NCBI RefSeq assembly: GCF_000426245.1
Contig: NZ_AUEZ01000021.1
Span: 1 to 64,000 of the forward strand
Length of the DNA stretch: 64,000 bases
Source: Bradyrhizobium sp. Ai1a-2
Lineage (GTDB): Bacteria > Pseudomonadota > Alphaproteobacteria > Rhizobiales > Xanthobacteraceae
Direction of reading: 5' to 3'
The notes under the pieces are model-generated. The model worked only from the letters and a program-made list of their open reading frames with translations. It did no database searches and was not told the origin of the DNA. Below are positions 26,227 to 34,441 of this stretch, piece after piece. Positions within the stretch are counted from its first letter, which is position 1; each line of letters opens with the position of its first letter. A program made the translations under genes and the position numbers.

Positions 26227-27363
26227 TCACGGGCATTGCGGGACTTTGTCCGGCGTCGGAAATGTCGACGGCATCGCCGGGATGCCGCGCAGCTCGCCGA
26301 GCAGGATGCGCCCGTTGGTCGTGATTGCGTCGCCCGCGCCGCCGCTGGTGTTGCCGAACACGAACACGCCGACCTTGTGCGTGGCATCGAAGGCCATGTA
26401 GGTCTCGTAGCCGTCGAAGCCGCCGTTCTTGTCGAAGTAGTCGTTGGACAGTTGCCAGCCGAGTCCCATGGACAGCACGTTGGACGGCGGGTGGACCTTC
26501 TGGGTCTGTCTCATCGCCAGGCCAAGATCTCCCTCCGGCGGACTGATTTCGGCCTCCAGGAACGTCAGCATGTCGCCGAGCGTCGATGACAGCGCGCCGG
26601 CGCCGAGCCCAGCCGAAGTCAGCACCCAGTCCGGCGGATCGACCGTCTTGTAGACCGGCGGCAGGTTCGTGGGCGGGACGTAATTGTAGCCCTGCGCGAC
26701 CTTCGCCTTCACGGCGCTGTAATTGACTTGCGTCGACGTCATGCCGAGCGGCGCCGTTACGCGGTCGACCACAAGCGCCGGCCAGTTCTGGTACGTCGCG
26801 TCCCAATTGAACGCGCTGTTGCCGCCAGCATAGGCATGCGACAGCAGCACGCCGAGAAGCGCGAAGCCCGGATTGCTGTAGACCCAGTGCCTGCCGGGCC
26901 TATAAGGCGGCGTGAAATCGTTCAGGAATGCGCCCAACGACGAGAGCGGATAGTCGCCGAACGCGGGCCGCTGCCCGCATACCGGGGTCGGGAATCCGGC
27001 GCTGTGGGTGGCGAGGTGCCAGAGCAGGATGTCGCCGTGGGGCTGTTTCAGGATGATGTCGGACGGCAACAGATCGGTGACGCGAGTATCCTGCGTCGTG
27101 GAGGTCTGCGATGCCGCGAGTGCCAGAAGCGTTGCCGTGAACACCTTGGTGTTCGAGCCGATGAAGACCACGGTGTCCTCAATCGAACCAGTGCCGCCCT
27201 TATGCAGGTCGACCTGTCCGAACCGGAAATAGTAACGCTGGCCGGCGACTGTCGCGCCGACTAGGATCCCGACGGACTTCTTTGGCTCGGGGATCCCGAG
27301 AGGCGCGACCAGAGGTGAAATGAGGCGATGGACTATCGTGCTGATTCCGTTCGCGTTCTGCAT
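26227..27363 (-). CDS. Beta-lactamase-fold serine hydrolase (class C/esterase-like)
   Basis: A 378-aa protein from the ATG at 27363, which has GGAGA just upstream. The serine-penicillin-binding fold motifs are all visible: Ser70-x-x-Lys73 (FIGSNTKVFTATLL), Tyr162-Ser-Asn (HWVYSNPGFALLG), and a KNGG triad in place of KTG before FDGYETYMAFDATHKVGVFVFGN. Length and motif spacing match the AmpC/EstB group, which includes esterases, D-amino-peptidases and transpeptidase-like enzymes as well as true beta-lactamases. No signal peptide is seen, which argues against a periplasmic antibiotic-resistance enzyme. It leads the minus-strand pair with the papain-like gene. The substrate is open. Confidence 0.86.
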   Translation of the reverse strand: MQNANGISTIVHRLISPLVAPLGIPEPKKSVGILVGATVAGQRYYFRFGQVDLHKGGTGSIEDTVVFIGSNTKVFTATLLALAASQTSTTQDTRVTDLLPSDIILKQPHGDILLWHLATHSAGFPTPVCGQRPAFGDYPLSSLGAFLNDFTPPYRPGRHWVYSNPGFALLGVLLSHAYAGGNSAFNWDATYQNWPALVVDRVTAPLGMTSTQVNYSAVKAKVAQGYNYVPPTNLPPVYKTVDPPDWVLTSAGLGAGALSSTLGDMLTFLEAEISPPEGDLGLAMRQTQKVHPPSNVLSMGLGWQLSNDYFDKNGGFDGYETYMAFDATHKVGVFVFGNTSGGAGDAITTNGRILLGELRGIPAMPSTFPTPDKVPQCP

Positions 27364-27981
27364 CGCAATTCTCCGGTCGCATGCCAGCCTCAGACTGTTG
27401 CAATCCCTCTGTTCGACGACTTGCGTCGCCGGCAGGCGCAAAACTTCATAAGATCTTCGCGTTCGAGCGCTTCGGTTGGTGCTCGTACGATAACAACTTT
27501 AGATCACCGTAAACGAATAACCACTACCCCTTCGCGTAGTCGAGCGAACAATATGATTGCACAACTTATGGATGGTAAAGCGGGGAGGTGAGATTCAAAG
27601 AAAATATGTGCCGAATGCTTTCGTCGTGGCGCTCGCACGGCCTGTGGCGTGGCTAGTTGCAACGTTCGCTACCGATGCGCCTGCTTCGGGCGATCTGCCA
27701 ACACGTCTTCAGTTTTGCGGATTGATAGGCCATTGTGCAGACGGAGTCAGTTTGCCCTGCAGCTTGGTTTGGCCGGTATTTCTTATTGTTCCGGCGGCGC
27801 GCTCCGGGCCGTCGACTGATTTTGTCAAGCTGCGCAAGCGCAGCCCTCCCTCCATGTCATGTTCGTCACTCCGGTCTGGCGGGTCGGGCCTCTGCATGAT
27901 TTGATGCGCTCAAAGCAACGCCGCGCCAAGCGGCGATCAGCGGCGGGCGCTGCTGTTCAAGAAGCCAAAGGGAGGACTGTC
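27364..27981. other. 618-base intergenic region with candidate promoter signals for the LeuCDB operon
   Basis: No family-recognisable gene lies in this stretch between the divergent beta-lactamase-fold gene and the second LeuCDB operon. Its left half (about 27470-27600) is AT-richer than its surroundings and likely holds divergent promoters. A tight palindrome, GCTGCGC-AA-GCGCAGC (27829-27844), sits about 140 bases before the LeuC-like start, where an operator would be expected. A 115-codon plus-strand open frame (27557-27904) has no known homology pattern and is not called. Confidence 0.4.
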
Positions 27982-29391
27982 TTGAAGAAGACAAGTCGTA
28001 CGATGCTGGCCAAGATCTGGGACCAGCATGTTATTGCGCGCTTGAGCGAAGACACCGATCTCCTTCATATCGACCGTCATCTGCTGCACGATCTCGGCGG
28101 CTCGCGCGGCCTGCTCGACCTCAAGAGCAAGGGGCTGACGGTTCATAATCCCGAACTGACCTTTGCGACGCCGGACCATGCCATTTCCACCGCGCATGGC
28201 CGCGCCGGGACCAGCAAGATCGGGCAGGAACTTCTGGCTGCGCTGCGCGTCGAGACCGCGGCAAGCGGCATCACGATGTTCGATGTCGATCAGCCCGGCC
28301 AGGGCATCGTCCATGTGATCGGGCCCGAGCTTGGCTTGAGCCTGCCTGGATGCACCATCGTGTGCGGCGACAGCCATACGTGCACGCATGGCGGGCTGGG
28401 CGCGCTCGCCTTCGGGATCGGCTCGAGCGAACTCACGCATGTGCTGGCCACGCAGGCGCTGATCCAGCGCCGACCCAAGACATTGCGCGCGCGGTTCGAG
28501 GGCAAGCTGCCGCTCGGCGTCACCGCCAAGGACATGATCCTCGCGCTGATCGGGCATATCGGTGCTGCCGGCGGCACCGGTTATTCGGTCGAATATGCCG
28601 GCAGCGCCATCCGCGACCTGCCGATCGAGGGGCGGCTCACGATCTGTAATCTCTCGATCGAGCTCGGCGCCAAGATGGGCATGGTCGCGCCCGACGAAAG
28701 AACGTTCGAATTCCTGCGCGGCCGTCCCTATGCGCCGCAGGGCGCGATGTGGGAGCAGGCGGTCAAGGCGTGGCGCGAATTGCCGAGTGATCCGGACGCG
28801 GTGTTCGACCGCGAAGTCATGATCGATGTCGAGCAGATCATTCCGCAGGTGACGTGGGGCATCAGCCCGGAGCACGTCATCGGCGTGGACGGCCGGATAC
28901 CCGATCCGAAAGCGGTCGAGGATCCGGCGCGCCGTGCCGCGATCGAAACCGCACTCGACTATATGGGGCTGCAGGCCGGCGCACCGATCGCGGGCACGCC
29001 GGTCGATTGGGTGTTCATCGGCTCCTGCACCAACAGCCGGCTGAGCGACTTGCGCGCGGCGGCAGACGTCGCGCGCGGCCGCAAGGTTGCGGCCGGCGTG
29101 CGCGCCTGGGTCGTGCCGGGCTCGGAAAACGTCAAGCGCGAGGCAGTCGCCGAAGGGCTCGACAAGATCTTCACCGAGGCCGGCTTCGAATGGCGTGAGC
29201 CGGGCTGCTCGATGTGCCTTGCCGCCAATGGCGAGGTGGTGGCCCCCGGCCAGCGCTCGGTCTCGACCTCGAACCGCAATTTTGTCGGGCGACAGGGTCC
29301 ACGGGCGCGAACGCACCTGGCGAGCCCTGCGAGTGCTGCCGCGTCGGCCATCGCCGGCGCGATCGCCGACGTCAGGACGATGGGGCGCTGA
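27982..29391 (+). CDS. LeuC-like large subunit, second copy
   Basis: A 469-aa aconitase-family large subunit. The TTG at 27982 is taken as start because GGAGG lies six bases before it and the protein then aligns from KKTSRTMLAKIWDQHVI with the first copy. The cluster cysteines are at 349 (FIGSCTNSRLSDLRAAAD), 409 and 412 (REPGCSMCLAANG), exactly the positions in the copy at 2395, so the two proteins are co-linear paralogues. VCGDSHTCTHGGLGALAFGIG is the canonical IPM isomerase motif and is closer to biosynthetic LeuC than copy 1. It heads a coupled LeuC-LeuD-LeuB set with no leuA. Both leucine synthesis (with leuA elsewhere) and catabolism of an imported alkylmalate are possible. Confidence 0.9.
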   Translation: MKKTSRTMLAKIWDQHVIARLSEDTDLLHIDRHLLHDLGGSRGLLDLKSKGLTVHNPELTFATPDHAISTAHGRAGTSKIGQELLAALRVETAASGITMFDVDQPGQGIVHVIGPELGLSLPGCTIVCGDSHTCTHGGLGALAFGIGSSELTHVLATQALIQRRPKTLRARFEGKLPLGVTAKDMILALIGHIGAAGGTGYSVEYAGSAIRDLPIEGRLTICNLSIELGAKMGMVAPDERTFEFLRGRPYAPQGAMWEQAVKAWRELPSDPDAVFDREVMIDVEQIIPQVTWGISPEHVIGVDGRIPDPKAVEDPARRAAIETALDYMGLQAGAPIAGTPVDWVFIGSCTNSRLSDLRAAADVARGRKVAAGVRAWVVPGSENVKREAVAEGLDKIFTEAGFEWREPGCSMCLAANGEVVAPGQRSVSTSNRNFVGRQGPRARTHLASPASAAASAIAGAIADVRTMGR

Positions 29392-29392
29392 G

Positions 29393-30028
29393 ATGCCAAA
29401 ACCGTTCAACAAGCTCACCGCGACAGCCGCGCCGATCATGCGCGGCAATATCGACACTGACGTGATCATCCGCATCGAGCGGCTGGTCGGAAACTCGGTG
29501 CGTGGCACGCTCGGCAAATGGGCGTTCGGCTCGCTGCGCTATCTGCCCGACGGTTCGGAGAACCCCGACTTCATTCTGAACCGCGAGCCGTACCGGCAGG
29601 CCGAGATCCTCGTCACCGGCCCGAATTTTGGCTGTGGCTCGTCGCGCGAGGGCGCGGTGTGGTCGCTGCAGGAGATGGGCATCCGCGCCATCATCGGCTC
29701 CGGCTTCGGCGACATCTTCTTCGCCAACTGTTTCCAGAACGGAATTCTGCCCGTTGTCGTCGACAAGGCCGTGGTTGATTCGCTCGCGGCCGACATTGAG
29801 GCGACGCAGGGGGCTGGCAAGGTCTCGATCGACCTCGAGGCGCAGACCATCATCTCGCCGTCGGGCCAGCGGCACAATTTCGAGATCGATCCGCGGCGGC
29901 GCGAAGGACTTCTGCAGGGGCTCGACGAGGTCGCCTTGACCCTCAAGCGCGATGACGAGATCCGCGCCTTCCAGGCTTCCGATCGCGCGGCGCGGCCCTG
30001 GATTCATTTTGCAAGGACATCGGCATGA
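29393..30028 (+). CDS. LeuD-like small subunit, second copy
   Basis: A 211-aa swivel-domain subunit, one base after the LeuC-like stop. Motifs are RGNIDTDVIIRIERLVG, the active-site loop GPNFGCGSSREGAVWSLQEMG and FGDIFFANCFQNGILPVVVDKAV. The specificity loop (NSVRGTLGKWAFGSLRYLPDG) is close in plan to that of copy 1 (GDFAKLGQYAFEALRYLPNG), which suggests the two isomerases handle related substrates. The stop overlaps the LeuB-like start by four bases (ATGA), so all three proteins should be made together. Confidence 0.9.
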   Translation: MPKPFNKLTATAAPIMRGNIDTDVIIRIERLVGNSVRGTLGKWAFGSLRYLPDGSENPDFILNREPYRQAEILVTGPNFGCGSSREGAVWSLQEMGIRAIIGSGFGDIFFANCFQNGILPVVVDKAVVDSLAADIEATQGAGKVSIDLEAQTIISPSGQRHNFEIDPRRREGLLQGLDEVALTLKRDDEIRAFQASDRAARPWIHFARTSA

Positions 30029-31158
30029 GCACGCAATCCAACATGGTCAAGGTCGCCGTGGTCGGCGGCGAGGGCATCGGCCCCGAGGTCACCGCGCAGT
30101 CGCGCCGCGTCCTCGACTGGTTCGCCGCCAAACGCAGCGTGCCGATGACATTGCGCGAGGCGCAGTACGGGCTCATCCCCTACCTTGCGACCGGAAAGGT
30201 GCTGCCGGAGGACACTGCCGAGGCAATGGACGAGGCTGACGCGATCCTGTGGGGCGCAACCGGCGGGCCCGAGACCAAGGAGGTTCCGGCGGTCGCGCGG
30301 AAGGCGGGCAGCCTGCTGGGGCTGCGCAGCAAATACGATCTCTACGCCAATCTGCGGCCGATCGTGGCGAGCCCGGCGCTCACGGCCTCCGCGCCGCTGA
30401 AGGCCGAGGTGCTCGACGGCGTCGACTTTGTCATCATCCGCGAGCTCACCAGCGGTATCTATTTCGGCGAGCCGCGCGGCATCGAGACATTGCCCGACGG
30501 CCAGCGCCGCGGCTTCAATACCGAGCAGTACACCACCAACCAGATCCGCCGCGTGGCGCGGTCTGCGTTCGAGCTGGCGCGGACGCGGCGCAACAAGGTC
30601 TGCTCGGTCGACAAGGCCAATGTGCTGGAGACCAGCGTGGTCTGGCGCGAGGAGGTGATCGCGCTCCACAGAGAGGAGTTCTCCGACGTCGAGCTCACTC
30701 ATCTTTATGTCGACAACGCTGCGATGCAGATCGTGCGCGAGCCAAGGCAGTTCGACGTGATGGTGACGGGCAATATCTTCGGCGACATCCTCTCCGATTG
30801 CGCGGCGATGGCCTCGGGCTCGCTCGGCATGCTGCCGTCGGCCTCGCTCGGGCCGGTGGACCGCTACGGCCGGCGCAAGGCGCTGTACGAGCCGGTGCAC
30901 GGCAGCGCTCCTGACATTGCGGGCAAGGGCATCGCCAATCCGCTCGGCTCGATCCTGAGCGTTGCCATGATGCTACGACTGACGTTGAACCGGCCCGAGG
31001 ACGCCGATCTGCTGGAGAAAGCGGTGCAGACCGCGCTCGCGTCAGGCGCGCGGACGGCCGATATCGCCGAGGCCAGCGCGAAAAAGCTCTCGACCGTCGA
31101 AATGGGCGATGCGGTGCTGAGCGCGCTCGACAAGATCTCGGCCAGGGAGCACGCTTGA
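30025..31158 (+). CDS. LeuB-like isopropylmalate/tartrate dehydrogenase-family protein
   Basis: A 377-aa beta-decarboxylating dehydrogenase that oxidises and decarboxylates 3-substituted malates using NAD. It has the substrate loop SKYDLYANLRPI, the family signature IIRELTSGIYFGEPRG, the Lys/Asp segment SVDKANVLETSVVWREEV, the metal-binding NIFGDILSDCAAM and the NAD-binding EPVHGSAPDIAGKGIANP. The GEPRG and LETSxxWR signatures fit isopropylmalate dehydrogenase better than isocitrate or tartrate dehydrogenase. It is coupled to LeuD and, through a one-base overlap (TGATG), to an ABC binding protein. That transport linkage is odd for a biosynthetic enzyme and favours a catabolic role, for example on citramalate, isopropylmalate or another alkylmalate. 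Confidence 0.9.
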   Translation: MSTQSNMVKVAVVGGEGIGPEVTAQSRRVLDWFAAKRSVPMTLREAQYGLIPYLATGKVLPEDTAEAMDEADAILWGATGGPETKEVPAVARKAGSLLGLRSKYDLYANLRPIVASPALTASAPLKAEVLDGVDFVIIRELTSGIYFGEPRGIETLPDGQRRGFNTEQYTTNQIRRVARSAFELARTRRNKVCSVDKANVLETSVVWREEVIALHREEFSDVELTHLYVDNAAMQIVREPRQFDVMVTGNIFGDILSDCAAMASGSLGMLPSASLGPVDRYGRRKALYEPVHGSAPDIAGKGIANPLGSILSVAMMLRLTLNRPEDADLLEKAVQTALASGARTADIAEASAKKLSTVEMGDAVLSALDKISAREHA

Positions 31159-32204
31159 TGGCCTATATCTCAAGACGTTCGGCGCTTACGATCATCGCAG
31201 CCGGCGGCACTGCCGCGCTCGCCGGCCGGGGACGCGCGGCAGATATGTTAGGCCGCGTGATCTATCCGGTCGCGGTCCCCGTCTATCAGACGCAGTTTGT
31301 TGCCGACCGCATCGGCTTCTTCAAGGAGGCCGGGCTCGACTGCAAGCTGATCCAGGGCGGCAGCGGAGTGAAGACCCGCGAGATCGTCGCCTCATCGCAG
31401 GGCGATATCGGCATCGGCGATATCACGCATCCGATGCAGCTTTCCAATCGCGGCCGCAGCGGGCGCGTGCTGATGCCGGTCGACACGCGATCGAGCTCGG
31501 TGATGTTCATCATCCGCAAGGATCTGAAGGACCAGGGAATCAACACGCTGGAAGCCTTCACGCAGTGGAAGCGGCCCGATGGCCGCAAGCCGATCGTCTC
31601 GGTGTCGTCGCTTGGCGGTACCAATCATGTGTGGGCGTCCTATTATATGGAAACCATGGGGCTCGACGACAAGGTGACCTGGATCGGCACCGGCAATGTC
31701 GACACCATGCTCGGTACGTTGAAGTCGAAGCAGGCCGACATCCTCGTCAGCTCGCTGTCCCTCCTGAACGAATCGCGAGAGCAGGGCTGGGGCGAATTGC
31801 TGTTCGACGGCACGGATGAGGCGATCTGGAACAAGTATATCGGCGGCAAGGTGCCGGTGACGTCGCATTTCTCGACGCAGGCGACCATCGACAAGGATCC
31901 GGCCAAAATGCAGGCCTTCGTCACCGCGATCTGGCGCGCGACGCTATGGATCAAGACGCACACGCCGGAGCAGATCTACGACGCCATCGAGCCCTATGTC
32001 GGCAGCACCTCGCGCAAGGCCAATTTGCTCGAGATCACCACGCTGCAGAAGGTCGCCGACTATGAGGCCACGATCGACGCCGCCGAGTTCGCGCGCGGCG
32101 AAAAGGTCTGGTTCCGCGAGATGACCGGCATCAAGCCGTTGACGATCGCCGATGTCATCGTTCCGACCTTTATCGACACGGCGCGAAAGGCCTATCCGGG
32201 TTGA
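31158..32204 (+). CDS. ABC transporter substrate-binding protein, NMT1/THI5-like (NitT/TauT group)
   Basis: A 348-aa periplasmic binding protein. The N-terminus SRRSALTIIAAGGTAALAG is a Tat-type signal ending in GRGRAADM. The mature part begins IYPVAVPVYQTQFVADRIGFFKEAGLDCKLIQGGSGVKTREIVASSQGDIGIGD, typical of the NMT1/SsuA/TauA fold that binds small organic acids, sulfonates or pyrimidines. The ATG shares its first base with the LeuB stop; a TTG three bases earlier is the alternative. It should deliver the substrate to the ATPase and permease that follow. Coupling to the LeuCDB genes suggests that the imported compound is what they degrade. Confidence 0.9.
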   Translation: MAYISRRSALTIIAAGGTAALAGRGRAADMLGRVIYPVAVPVYQTQFVADRIGFFKEAGLDCKLIQGGSGVKTREIVASSQGDIGIGDITHPMQLSNRGRSGRVLMPVDTRSSSVMFIIRKDLKDQGINTLEAFTQWKRPDGRKPIVSVSSLGGTNHVWASYYMETMGLDDKVTWIGTGNVDTMLGTLKSKQADILVSSLSLLNESREQGWGELLFDGTDEAIWNKYIGGKVPVTSHFSTQATIDKDPAKMQAFVTAIWRATLWIKTHTPEQIYDAIEPYVGSTSRKANLLEITTLQKVADYEATIDAAEFARGEKVWFREMTGIKPLTIADVIVPTFIDTARKAYPG

Positions 32205-33034
32205 GCGCGCTGGAGACAAGGGCAGCGCCAGTACCGCGATCGCTGGATGCCCGGCGGATCGAGGTCAAGGGCTTGAGCAAGTCGTTCCATCTTGCCAACA
32301 CCGCGATCGAGGCCGTACGCGACGTCTCGTTCGGAGTCCGCCGCGGCGAGTTCGTCGCGCTGCTCGGACCATCGGGATCCGGCAAGAGCACCGTCCTCAA
32401 CATGATCGCGTCCTTGATCAGGCCGAGCGGCGGCGAAATCCTGATCGACGGCAAGCGCGTCGTCGCCGGCAAGGCGACGGCGGACGTCGGCTACGTCTTC
32501 CAGCGCGACACGCTGTTCCCCTGGCGGACCGTCGCCGACAATATCGGCTACGGGCTGGAGCTCGCCGGCGTGCCGGCGCAGGAGCGGAAAGCGCGAATTG
32601 CGGAATGTGTCGCGCAAGCGGGCCTCAAGGGATTCGAGAACGCCTATCCGTCGGCACTGTCGGGCGGTATGCGGCAGCGCGCGGCGCTGATGCGGACCCT
32701 GATCGTCGAGCCGCAGATACTCCTGATGGATGAGCCGTTCGGCGCGCTCGACACCCATACCAAGATCGACATGCACGAGGTGCTGTTGCGGATCTGGGAG
32801 CGCGAGCAGCAAACCGTGCTGTTCGTCACCCACGATCTCGGCGAGGCGCTGACGCTTGCCGACCGCATCATCCTGTTCTCGGCCCGGCCGGGCCGGATCA
32901 AGGACATGTTCGAGGTCGATTTCGCGCGTCCACGCGACGCGGTGAAGGTACGCGAGACGCCGCGCTATGCCGAACTGTTCCAGCATATCTGGCACTCGCT
33001 CGGCGAGGAATTCGTCAAGGGCCGCAGCGCATGA
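32201..33034 (+). CDS. ABC transporter ATP-binding protein (TauB/SsuB type)
   Basis: A 277-aa ATPase starting at a TTG that overlaps the binding-protein stop (TTGA). All nucleotide-binding motifs are intact: Walker A GPSGSGKST (about residue 65), Q-loop VFQRDTLFPW, signature LSGGMRQRAALMRTL, Walker B ILLMDEPFGALD and the H-loop LFVTHDLGEALTLADR. The FPWRTVADNIGYGLEL pattern after the Q-loop is characteristic of the nitrate/sulfonate/taurine group. It energises uptake through the adjacent permease and overlaps it by four bases (ATGA). Confidence 0.93.
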   Translation: MSALETRAAPVPRSLDARRIEVKGLSKSFHLANTAIEAVRDVSFGVRRGEFVALLGPSGSGKSTVLNMIASLIRPSGGEILIDGKRVVAGKATADVGYVFQRDTLFPWRTVADNIGYGLELAGVPAQERKARIAECVAQAGLKGFENAYPSALSGGMRQRAALMRTLIVEPQILLMDEPFGALDTHTKIDMHEVLLRIWEREQQTVLFVTHDLGEALTLADRIILFSARPGRIKDMFEVDFARPRDAVKVRETPRYAELFQHIWHSLGEEFVKGRSA

Positions 33035-34242
33035 AGAGATACAGCCGGCTGAACACGGTCGCCTGGCAGGCGCTGATCTGCGTCGTCGTGCTGTCAATCT
33101 GGCAGTGGGGTTATGATCTGCGCACACGATTGCCGTGGCTGGTGCCTGATTTGCTTGATCCCTACTTCATCTCGAAGCCGTCGCAGATCTTCGAGGACTT
33201 CCTGATCCAGAGCTGCCTCACCTCGAAGCTCGGCGCCTGGAATGGCTGGCTGAACGGCGACTTCGCGAAATGCCTGGCGCGCAATCAGAACAATCTCTGG
33301 GTCGCAACCGGCGTGACGTTGCAGAACACCTTCTTCGGTTTCGTCACCGGCGTGATCAGCGGCTTCGTCGCCGGCTTGATCCTGGGGCGTTCCGATCGCC
33401 TCAGCGCGATATTCCAGCCGTTCATCACGGCGGTGAATTCGATCCCGCGCATCGCGCTCGCACCGATCATCGTGCTCGCGTTCGGGATCGGCGACATGTC
33501 CAAGATCGTGACGTCATGGATCGTCGTCGTGTTCCTGGTGTTCTTCAACACCTTCGAAGGCGCGCGCTCGATCGACGATGGCTTTACCAACGCCGCGCGC
33601 CTGCTCGGTGCCAGCGAGTGGCAGATCACGCGCACGGTCGTGATTCCCTCGACAATGGCCTGGGTGTTCGCTTCGCTGACGCCGGCAATCTCCTTCGCGC
33701 TCATCGGCGTGATCGTCGGCGAGTTCATCGGCGCCGAACGCGGCATCGGCCGGCTGATCATCGAATCCGAGGCGCGCGGCGAATACCCGCGGCTGAATCC
33801 GGCCAACGTCTTGCAGAGCACGAGACCCATGAGCCAGTCCTATACGAAGCCACTTCCCGTCTGCAATGAACTGAACCGTCCGTTCTGGGAGCGGGCACGC
33901 GAGGGCCGCCTTGCGCTGCAAGCCTGCCGGCGTTGCGACCATCTCCACTTCCCGCCGTCGCCGGTTTGTCCGCGCTGTCTCTCCAACGAGCAGACCTGGC
34001 GCGATGTGAGCGGAGGAGGGACGCTCGAATCCTGGGTCGATGTGCATCGCGCCTATTGGCCTGGCTTCGCGCAGGAGCTTCCCTATCGGGTGTGTCTGGT
34101 CCGGCTTGATGAAGGCGTGCTGCTGGTCAGCAATCTCGTGGGCGACAGCGCGGGCGCAGCGCTGGGTGCCCGGCTTCGCGTCGTGTTCGAGCGGGCCACC
34201 GACGAGATTGATCTGCCGAAATTCCGGCTATCGCCGGACTGA
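33031..34242 (+). CDS. ABC permease fused in frame to a DUF35 OB-fold protein
   Basis: A 403-codon frame that joins two unrelated modules. Residues 1 to about 255 are a NitT/TauT-type permease with the EAA-like loop FNTFEGARSIDDGFTNAARLLGASEWQITRTVVIPSTMAWVF. The fold breaks off after GIGRLIIESEARGE, just before the last helix these permeases need. A short linker (PRLNPANVLQSTRP) follows, and from Met267 (ATG at 33829) comes a complete DUF35 protein with a zinc ribbon, CRRCDHLHFPPSPVCPRC, and an OB-fold, a partner of thiolases and acyl-CoA enzymes. No stop separates them. A deletion that removed the permease end and the genes between is the simplest explanation. The DUF35 part might also be translated alone from 33829. 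Confidence 0.82.
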   Translation: MKRYSRLNTVAWQALICVVVLSIWQWGYDLRTRLPWLVPDLLDPYFISKPSQIFEDFLIQSCLTSKLGAWNGWLNGDFAKCLARNQNNLWVATGVTLQNTFFGFVTGVISGFVAGLILGRSDRLSAIFQPFITAVNSIPRIALAPIIVLAFGIGDMSKIVTSWIVVVFLVFFNTFEGARSIDDGFTNAARLLGASEWQITRTVVIPSTMAWVFASLTPAISFALIGVIVGEFIGAERGIGRLIIESEARGEYPRLNPANVLQSTRPMSQSYTKPLPVCNELNRPFWERAREGRLALQACRRCDHLHFPPSPVCPRCLSNEQTWRDVSGGGTLESWVDVHRAYWPGFAQELPYRVCLVRLDEGVLLVSNLVGDSAGAALGARLRVVFERATDEIDLPKFRLSPD

Positions 34243-34354
34243 TCCGCGACATGTCTGCGGCAGTGCGACGCTACAGCATTGCGATGGAGCGACCGCGGCC
34301 TTTTTCACCTTGACGAAGCGGGTCCGGCATGATTGCTTGCTGCAATAACAAATA

Positions 34355-34370
34355 CGCTATTTGCATAGCG
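34355..34370. promoter_or_regulatory. Inverted repeat before the MaoC-like gene, candidate operator
   Basis: CGCTAT (34355-34360) and ATAGCG (34365-34370) are perfect inverted copies around TTGC, in an AT-rich patch within the 199-base gap after the DUF35 stop. A TTGACG at about 34313 could be a -35 element upstream. It would suit a regulator of the gene set that starts at 34442. Function is inferred. Confidence 0.4.
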
Positions 34371-34441
34371 AATTGGGAGGATGCCTTGATTTCCGAAATG
34401 ACATCAACGCCTCGCGTTCCCGCATTCGGTGGGGGCGTCTG

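Noticed and set aside
26156..26806. Upstream extension of the papain-like gene
   Set aside because: It is out of frame with, and inside, the beta-lactamase-fold gene; GGAGG before 26155 marks the true start.
27937..29517. A 526-codon minus-strand open frame opposite the second LeuC-like gene
   Set aside because: It lies entirely within or opposite LeuC/LeuD coding sequence and has no recognisable motif.
34386..34441. A short open frame with a GGGAGG site just before the MaoC-like gene
   Set aside because: It would encode about 18 residues of no known kind; it may be a leftover of a deleted gene, but nothing supports it as a gene.
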